48,001 nt of DNA from the NCBI GenBank assembly GCA_014859965.1, contig JACZKQ010000119.1:1-48001 (forward strand). The letters are read 5' to 3'. A program made the translations under genes and the position numbers. How positions within the stretch are numbered: the first letter of the stretch is position 1; each line of letters begins with the position of its first letter. Under the pieces are notes generated by a model that was not told the origin of the DNA, did not search any database, and saw only the letters and a list, made by a program, of their open reading frames with translations. This document shows, one piece after another, positions 44,201 to 48,001 of this stretch. Origin of the DNA: Phycisphaerae bacterium. GTDB taxonomy: Bacteria; Planctomycetota; Phycisphaerae; Sedimentisphaerales; Anaerohalosphaeraceae.

Positions 44201-44964
44201 TCCATCGTCAGCGCCCGCTCGTAGATCCGCACCTCGTCGATCGTCCCGCGGAAATACCGCCCCGAAGCGCCGAACACCCCGACGCACACATCATCGCCCG
44301 CCGACGTGGAAATGTCCTGCGCAGTGCGTGCGCTCACCACCTCCAGGACGCCGTCGACAAACAGGCGCACATCGTCCGTGCCCGTGCCGTCGAAGGCCGC
44401 CGCCACGTGGTGCCACGCGCCGTCGTTGACATAGGTCGACCCGTCGACGTACCCCGTCCCCACGTCCAGCCGAAGAAGCCCATCCCCCTGAATGCACAGC
44501 ACCCATCGCCGCCCGGCGCCGCCTGCGCCCCACGTCAGGATCTCCGCGTTGGTGCGATACGTGCGTATCCATGCGCTGCACGTCCGCGGATCGCGCCCCG
44601 TGATGCCCTGGTAACCCGTCATCCGCACAACGTCGTCGACGCCGTCAAACTCCATGGCGCCGTTCAAATACCCGCCGCCCGGCCGCCAGATCGCCTCGCC
44701 CTCCACCTCGCCCGTCCGCCCGTGTCCCGAGGCGTCCGCCGCAATGACATCCTCCGCCTCGTCGAGTTTCCAATGCCCCGCCAGAGCCGTCTCCGTGCAG
44801 AGCGGCGGCTCGGAAAGCCACTCCAGCGCCAGCAGACTCAGGTCCGCCAGGTTGACCTTGCGGTCGCCGTTGAAGTCGCCCACCATAAAGCCGGCCTGCG
44901 CAGACGCACACACGACCAGCGCCGCAGCCGACGCAAATAACAACGCCTTGCGAAAATCAAACAT
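38299..44964 (-). CDS. Giant secreted dockerin / LamG / lamin-tail / CotH-like protein
   Basis: 2221 aa. ATG 44964 follows AAGGGTGA. Signal peptide about 1-24 (ALVVCASAQA). One dockerin-like repeat (DFNGDRKVNLADLSLLALEW) starts near 29, LamG 1 fills about 60-265, and the partner repeat (DVRAGDGVNLEDFSRMAANW) follows near 272. Then come a lamin-tail domain (about 301-460), a chitobiase-type C-terminal domain (about 481-545, YTTDGSTPTDRYG), a CotH-like domain (about 598-1000, GLRLRGGYSRSSDNPKHAFR and FFRHDAEHSLFLMD), LamG 2 (about 1105-1310), a beta-sandwich (1320-1470), lamin-tail (1530), LamG 3 (1671-1865) and two more lamin-tail domains (1903, 2053). The CotH-like part keeps the R-G-x-S-R, lysine and H-D-A-E motifs, so kinase-like activity on secreted proteins is possible. 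It ends without a C-terminal dockerin. Confidence 0.87.
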   Translation of the reverse strand: MFDFRKALLFASAAALVVCASAQAGFMVGDFNGDRKVNLADLSLLALEWLSEPPLCTETALAGHWKLDEAEDVIAADASGHGRTGEVEGEAIWRPGGGYLNGAMEFDGVDDVVRMTGYQGITGRDPRTCSAWIRTYRTNAEILTWGAGGAGRRWVLCIQGDGLLRLDVGTGYVDGSTYVNDGAWHHVAAAFDGTGTDDVRLFVDGVLEVVSARTAQDISTSAGDDVCVGVFGASGRYFRGTIDEVRIYERALTMEEVWALARTDTADVRCVDVRAGDGVNLEDFSRMAANWLREKSPVVINEFMADNERTLATTVAGEEVFADWIELYNASSLPVDLAGWHLTDNENNLTKWTFPAGVVLAPGAYLVVFASGKTEAANPGNYPYVDDEGALHTNFSLSKDGEYLGLIYPDGETAAHEYTIYEFSPQRFGFGPQEEDISFGMFYDEMRYFAIPTPGAPNNGAFMGYVGDTKFSHDRGFYDGSFSLRIRCKTPGAVIRYTTDGSTPTDRYGRRYIGPIVIDRTTTLRARASKPGWSPGNVDTQTYLFIHDVIRQSPDGEPPSAQWPNGSVNGQQINYGMDPEVVDSEEYSGRIEGSLTAIPSISIVTDLGNLFNSGSGIYVNALRDGRDWERPASVEMLNPGGGEGFHINAGLRLRGGYSRSSDNPKHAFRLFFRGEYGKSVLDFPLFGDEGVSRFQKVDLRTAQNYSWSYGGDRHNSLVREVFSRDMQRDMGQPYTRSRYYHLYLDGHYWGLFQSQERSEARYAASYMGGEVEDYDVVKVDAGPGRPYTIEATDGTLDAYRRLWEAAAAGFGTNEAYFGVQGLDPNGVPDDALERLVDVDNLIDYMISTFYVGDCDSPISWFLGNGRPNNYYGIYNRTAPDGFKFFRHDAEHSLFLMDRNRDRTGPYPAGSNFVYFNPQWLHQRLAGHPEYRVRFGDRVHNYFYDNGLLTPGQAAASLMSRAGEIDEAIIAESARWGDSKREEPFTRADWVAEINSIINGYFPSRTGVVLGQFRAKQWYPSVTAPRYAVNGVYRHGGHISKDDQISMSAPEGRMFFTLDGADPRLPENALHMATAAMFDANAFKRVHVPTGPDDGFNNAPRPDVGHWKFNDNYADSAERPGEDPPVTHDGTPYGNVFLVPNRNEIDNSAVRFDGKDDFVYVPGDDVPVFDIRNDITLACWVRYSVHHPQAGIVTRGTSSWMLSQAAAEGKLRFSLAGIGNLISDDTWNDDEWHHVAAVRRYNKMILYVDGEVNGMLDVEGDLEIPTATSWRVMIGNNHELWYDEKNDVIRDIDSFEGEIDDVRIYSRALWPYEIERVMVEGEFWAKPDYDDTGPEWRTGTGGAGYEIGTADFAEYIGIDVEDGMYDANSTCCIRIPFEVSPTLGEVLGMTLRIRYDDGFVAYLNGYEVARSNVWGQPGWDSTATVDRPNADAAQVSEFDLTRYRSLLRPGAENVFGILGVNFDAASPDYLTWAELVVHENVVVSDTATLYSEPFTLDKSRIVKARTLSKAGQWSALTEAPYAVGPVAEGLQVTEIMYHPADADDAESNTEFIEVRNVGDEMINLNLVRFTEGIHFTFGDVQLERGDYAVVVASRADFEKAYPAFAGLIAGEYTGRLDNAGEKIRLADAFGRTICEFSYDDDWYDITDGDGFSLTLRSAAQQRIQDLDARTAAHWRLDERSSDVAPDASGNGHTALLFGEPVWRHGKGRIDGAMLFDGVEDYIQAAEYAGIGGSADRTCAAWICTRAGGAIVAWGQSGSGKWAVVVNEDGLLQVDAGSGHVTGSKVVNDGQWRHIAVVSDTGAVRDIVLYVDGRPDPPSAVNSGSISTSAGGLVTIGTFDEDGPFFAGLIDDVRIYSESLDSASVEALYTRGKYPGSKSCWRPSARVGGSPGFDDTGAVPGPGAVKINEILAHSHGAAADWIELRNVTDSTISIGGWFLSDSRDNYRKFEIPAGTTLSPGGYAVFYEDQHFGNRNHAGCHVPFALSENGETLYLRSGADADGALTGYYEEERFDASETGVAFGRYLKSTGTYNFVAMSENTPGAANAYPKVGPVVISEIMYNPASGGTWDHNEYEYLELLNISDSPVALQEFDGKANAWVPWRFTDGIDYEFPMGTVIGAGQRLVVVKNPAAFLERYGELDAPALGPYDGRLDNSGEQVTLAKPGDAESGRQYYIRVDRVVYENTWPWPAEAAAAGKALERIAPAEYGNDVVNWRAADPTPGE

Positions 44965-45130
44965 GCTTCACCCTTCCACTCATCGTCCCTGTCTATCGGC
45001 CGTCGCGTCCACCGCCGCCCCGACCGAATCTCCCTGCCGCCATCCTGCCGCCGGCGGCCCTCCCGTGCCTGATCACGACGCATCTGCTCCCATGTCAGCG
45101 CACACCGTCACCCGCAGGCCCAGCGGGGTT

Positions 45131-45160
45131 ATTATAACAAAACACCCCCAACAATGCCAC
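45131..45160 (-). promoter_or_regulatory. Candidate promoter of the giant dockerin/CotH-like gene
   Basis: On the minus strand, GTGGCA (45155-45160, 4 of 6), an 18-base spacer and a perfect TATAAT (45131-45136). The leader to ATG 44964 would be about 160 bases, similar to the double-cassette LamG gene. Confidence 0.35.
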
Positions 45161-45455
45161 TATAAACGCCAAAAAAGCCGATGTGAAGCCCAAACCCCAC
45201 ACCGGGGAACCCCGCGACTGCGTTGCCTCAAGACGCTCGCCCGCCTGCCTCACCATCTTTGCTCCCTCCGTTTCTCCAATCGGACCCAGCCATCACTCCG
45301 CGACCAACCATAAAGCCAATAACCTAGTAAGGTTGTTAACCATCCATCTAAAGTGTACACCATAAAATCCAACATGCAAACCGTTTTCTGAAAAAAAGTG
45401 AAAATATTTTGCGCCCGCCTAACCCCATGCCCCAAACGACCTTACCAACATGCTC

Positions 45456-45585
45456 GTAGGGGCGACCTTTACGGTCGCCCGGCATGCCGACCGCCGGCAC
45501 CGGTGCGCATCGCCCGTCGCGTGCGCGGGTGGGCGCATGTCACCTTCCGTCGGCGAACCCGGGCGGGGGTGAACCCCGCCCCTGC
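45456..45585. repeat. Hairpin-bounded MITE/REP-like element
   Basis: About 130 bases bounded by GTAGGGGC (45456-45463) and GCCCCTGC (45578-45585), which are inverted with one mismatch. Near each end is a perfect 8-bp hairpin: GGGCGACC/GGTCGCCC (45460-45480) and GGGCGGGG/CCCCGCCC (45561-45581). Similar GTAGGGGC-type palindromes occur as dispersed intergenic repeats in many bacteria. No target duplication is clear. Confidence 0.5.
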
Positions 45586-45792
45586 TTCGTTGCCGGGAGC
45601 CTTCGGCTGTGTGTGTAAATCTATGCCAAGTTTGCAGCCTTTGGGATTCTGCAAAGATTCTCCAATGTTCGTGCGCATCTATGCGTTTGGGGCTCAAAAA
45701 CTCAAAGGCTGTAAATATATAAGAAAACCCTCTTAGATATACCTGACTACTAACTGCACCACCACCGAACCCCATTCGGCGGGTCGTGAACC

Positions 45793-47574
45793 TCACGCCG
45801 TGCTGAACCGCTCGATCGCCAGCGCCACCGGCGACGGCGCCTCTTCGCCCGCCCCGATGCGCTTCTGGACCTCCTCAATCGCCTCGTGCAGGGCGACGCA
45901 GGCCGCCTCGTACGTGCAGCCGCACACATGCACGATCAGCCGGCAGCCCCGGTCGATCAGCTTCTTGTTGCTCGGCGACACCCACACCATCGCGTTGCCG
46001 ACGACCCGGCCCATCCGCACCATCGTCACCGTCGAGATCGTATTCAGCACGAGCTTGACCGCCAGATGATGCCACAGCGCCAGCGGCGAATCCGGCAGGT
46101 CGCATTCGAACGAGAACACCCTGTCCGCCGCAACACCCGCGGGCCGCTCGCCGACCGTCAGCAGGGCGGCCGTGCCGTACTCGCCCGCCGAGTACTCAAG
46201 CATGGCGTCGAAAATTCGCTCCGCATCACCGCCGACCGCCAGCGCCACCGCCGCCGAGTCGACGCCCGCCGTCCGCGAGGCATCCGGCTCGCTGCCGATC
46301 TGAAACTTGTGAATCTCGGCATTGTCCAGTCGCGGCGGGTTCGCCTGGATCGCCGCCGGCGCACCAATTCGCCGGTACGCCTCAGCATCCCACTGCAAAC
46401 CCCGAGGCGTCCGCCGCAGCATCTGGCGCCACGCCTCCTGCGTCCCGAAGAACGGGTTCCTCGCAAACGCCCACGAACGCGGCGACACGCGGTCGTCGTT
46501 CCTGCGGTAGGGCGGCAGCATGAACGTCGGCGACCGCTCCGTTGTATCCGTCAGCACGTCTAACATGAACGCATCCGCGAAGTACGTAACCAGCCCGCGC
46601 CGCCGGTACAGGTCCTCCTCGAACGCCGCCAGCGCCGCAAGATGCTCAACCGCCCCATCCGCCGACAACTGCTCCAGCAGCGCACCGAACAGCGCACCGA
46701 CCTCCGCACGCCCGCGGCAGGGGATCCGCAGCGCCTCCAACTGCGCCTCCGACAGATATGTCCCTAACAGCCGCACCAGCGCCTCCTCCACGGCCGCCCC
46801 CACGATCAGCAGCTCGATCGTCGTCGCCTGCATCCGCGTCGAGCCCGAGATCGCCATCGGCCCGGTGAACAGATCGATCGTGCGCACGCGCGGCTCTTCG
46901 ATGATACGCCGCGACCGCTCCACGTGCTCGCGCAGCACATCCGTGGGATTGTTATACACGAAGAACACGCTCGCCCCCCGGTCGAGCCCCTCCCAGGCCG
47001 TGCCGATCACAAACGACGTCTCGCCGCCTTCGGTGATCGCCACCACCATATCGCCCGCCGCGATCCCCGCCTCTCGCAACTGATGCCGCCCGAAGTCCGT
47101 GAAATCCTCAAACCCCTCCACCGACTTGATCAGCGCAAAGTCGCCGCCGGCCATCACGCTGAACGCCCGGTCCTCCAGATCCGGCACGCCCGCCGCCGCC
47201 TCCGGGTGCTCCGCCTTGAAGTTCTGCCAGAACCGCCGCCACGCCGCCTCCAGGAGAATGCTCAGCCGCCCGGTCGCCCCGCAGCCGGTGAAGAACATCC
47301 GCCCGCCGCCGGCCAGCGTGCGAACAAAACAGTCCACCAACTCGCCGAACACCGCCGACCCCAGCACCGCATCCGCCACCGGCGGCATATCGTCATCAAC
47401 CGACTGAAGCAGCCGGATGCCCGCCGCCAGGTCCTCGGCCGCCGTTTGGCTGAGCCGCTCGGTCTTCGGATGAAACGACTCCGTCGGCAGCTCGCCCAGG
47501 CGAAACGCCTTCTCCTCTTCCAGAAACCGCCGCGCCTTCTCGGCCGCACTCGAATGACTGTTCGCTCCCGCCAT
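45793..47574 (-). CDS. Double-SIS MurQ/GKRP-type protein
   Basis: 593 aa, about twice the length of MurQ (300) and close to glucokinase regulatory protein (about 625). ATG 47574 is chosen with GGAGGA upstream; an in-frame TTG six codons earlier overlaps that site. The first SIS domain (about 75-270) contains FFTGCGATGRLSILLEAAW, ITEGGETSFVIG and TGPMAISGSTRMQATT, matching the MurNAc-6-phosphate etherase pattern. The second (about 400-560) contains HHLAVKLVLNTISTVTMVRM and GNAMVWVSPSNKKLIDRG, the MurQ C-terminal signature. MurQ cleaves the lactyl ether of N-acetylmuramic acid 6-phosphate in wall recycling; GKRP binds sugar phosphates and regulates glucokinase. Which applies here is open. No recycling genes are adjacent, although mltA is in the window. 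Confidence 0.85.
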   Translation of the reverse strand: MAGANSHSSAAEKARRFLEEEKAFRLGELPTESFHPKTERLSQTAAEDLAAGIRLLQSVDDDMPPVADAVLGSAVFGELVDCFVRTLAGGGRMFFTGCGATGRLSILLEAAWRRFWQNFKAEHPEAAAGVPDLEDRAFSVMAGGDFALIKSVEGFEDFTDFGRHQLREAGIAAGDMVVAITEGGETSFVIGTAWEGLDRGASVFFVYNNPTDVLREHVERSRRIIEEPRVRTIDLFTGPMAISGSTRMQATTIELLIVGAAVEEALVRLLGTYLSEAQLEALRIPCRGRAEVGALFGALLEQLSADGAVEHLAALAAFEEDLYRRRGLVTYFADAFMLDVLTDTTERSPTFMLPPYRRNDDRVSPRSWAFARNPFFGTQEAWRQMLRRTPRGLQWDAEAYRRIGAPAAIQANPPRLDNAEIHKFQIGSEPDASRTAGVDSAAVALAVGGDAERIFDAMLEYSAGEYGTAALLTVGERPAGVAADRVFSFECDLPDSPLALWHHLAVKLVLNTISTVTMVRMGRVVGNAMVWVSPSNKKLIDRGCRLIVHVCGCTYEAACVALHEAIEEVQKRIGAGEEAPSPVALAIERFSTA

Positions 47575-47768
47575 GGCTCCGCATTCCTCCAAAATATCAA
47601 CAGACGCCGCTCACATAAGCGGCAAACTATTCGCCGGCCACGATAACAAGCCGGCCTAGTGTTTTCAACCACAAAGGTCTATATCTATTTCAGAGTTAGA
47701 CAAATCGCCGCAATTGCGTTACCATAACACGCGACGAAACTCGATGCACACGGCTTAAGGAACGAAAG

Positions 47769-48001
47769 ATGGCTCTCGATCGCTTCTCCGCTAAACGCCC
47801 GTTAGCAGCATGCCTGCTCCTCTGCGCCCTCACCGTCGTGACCGCGGCAGGGGCGGGGCGAGGCGCTGGGGCAAGAACCGCTCCCGTCGCCTTCGACGAT
47901 TTCCTCGCCTGCTTCGACCCGCAGACCCAATCCGCCGCCCGCGGCGTCTGGGAGTCCATCGCCGCCCCCGAACCCGCCGTCTCTGCCCCATCCGCTGCCG
48001 C
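47769..48001 (+). CDS. N-terminal part of a secreted protein, cut by the right edge
   Basis: Open from ATG 47769 to the window end (77 codons seen, no stop). AAGGAA lies before the ATG. Residues 1-33 form a signal peptide: basic RFSAKR, then LAACLLLCALTVVTAAGAG. The mature start reads APVAFDDFLACFDPQTQSAA, followed by an A/P-rich stretch. I do not recognise the family. It is divergent from the double-SIS gene. Confidence 0.65.
   Translation, partial: MALDRFSAKRPLAACLLLCALTVVTAAGAGRGAGARTAPVAFDDFLACFDPQTQSAARGVWESIAAPEPAVSAPSAA

Larger units (their letters stand above)
44965..45792. other. 828-base intergenic region
   Basis: It holds a candidate promoter for the giant gene, an A/T-rich stretch (about 45300-45420), the hairpin-bounded element at 45456-45585, a 7-bp hairpin TTTGCAG/CTGCAAA (45631-45655) and a wider inverted pair CAGCCTTTG (45635-45643) / CAAAGGCTG (45703-45711). 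I find no convincing gene: the longest frames are low-quality and lack ribosome sites. Confidence 0.7.

Noticed and set aside
39031-44940. Long open frames on the + strand opposite the 2221-aa gene (up to about 765 codons), and similar ones opposite the 2295-aa gene
   Set aside because: They are shadows caused by strong GC bias at third codon positions; their translations are R/A/P-rich without domains, while the minus-strand frames have signal peptides and clear domains.
45398-45796. Frames of 112 (+) and 125 (-) codons in the large gap
   Set aside because: Both cross the hairpin element and the inverted repeats and have no domain or ribosome site.

Overview
The window looks like a chromosomal piece of a GC-rich, Gram-negative-type bacterium of the Planctomycetota, most likely Phycisphaerae/Sedimentisphaerales. 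The reasons are a pseudopilin with the A-FTLIELLVVIAI signature typical of that phylum, several giant secreted LamG / lamin-tail / CotH-like proteins, a recurring dockerin-like calcium-binding motif (D-x-N-x-D-x-x-V-[DN]-x-x-D-[LF] ending in W-L), a Tat-exported sugar isomerase-like protein, a split transketolase and GH130. This placement is inference from gene content; there is no rRNA in the window. I see no CRISPR array, transposase, phage gene or rRNA.

Layout. 1-7.1 kb (+): a possible gene tail at the left edge, a consensus promoter, a pseudopilin, then two secreted LamG proteins. The second of these fuses LamG, a Calx-beta-like module, a half dockerin and a glycerophosphodiester phosphodiesterase (GDPD). 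7.2-19 kb (-): a Tat-secreted TIM-barrel isomerase-like protein, a 2295-aa lamin-tail/CotH-like/dockerin protein and a 1208-aa LamG/dockerin protein. 19-23.5 kb: an apparent remnant of a PEP-synthase start, a two-subunit transketolase (-), a tiny zinc-ribbon ORF and a GH130 phosphorylase (+), tRNA-Ser(TGA) (-) and an acidic lipoprotein (+). 23.5-30.7 kb: miaB (-) divergent from a cytoplasmic-type metallophosphoesterase, a VOC lipoprotein, two tandem secreted metallophosphoesterases with half dockerins, and a DUF3616-like lipoprotein. 30.8-38.3 kb: mltA (+) whose end overlaps a convergent FGE-sulfatase/sialidase fusion (-), then a beta-CASP RNA-type metallo-hydrolase followed by ltaE (+), a nitroreductase (-), an RRM protein and a CBS-pair protein (+). 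38.3-48 kb: a 2221-aa dockerin/LamG/lamin-tail/CotH-like protein (-), an 830-bp intergenic region with a hairpin-bounded repeat-like element, a 593-aa double-SIS MurQ/GKRP-type protein (-), and a secreted protein cut by the right edge.

How the genes fit together. Seven proteins carry dockerin-like repeats. Several of these, plus one neighbour, belong to families that act on phosphoryl groups: GDPD, two metallophosphoesterases, two CotH-like proteins, and the DUF3616/phytase-like lipoprotein nearby. An extracellular or surface-anchored phosphate-ester and glycan-handling set is a reasonable hypothesis, but no cohesin or scaffoldin is visible here, so the dockerins may act as sorting or surface-attachment tags. 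The housekeeping genes (miaB, transketolase, ltaE, mltA, beta-CASP) are unremarkable in sequence. Many intergenic regions contain sigma-70-like promoters, most with a 17-bp spacer. Starts were refined from Shine-Dalgarno positions; three genes appear to use TTG or GTG.
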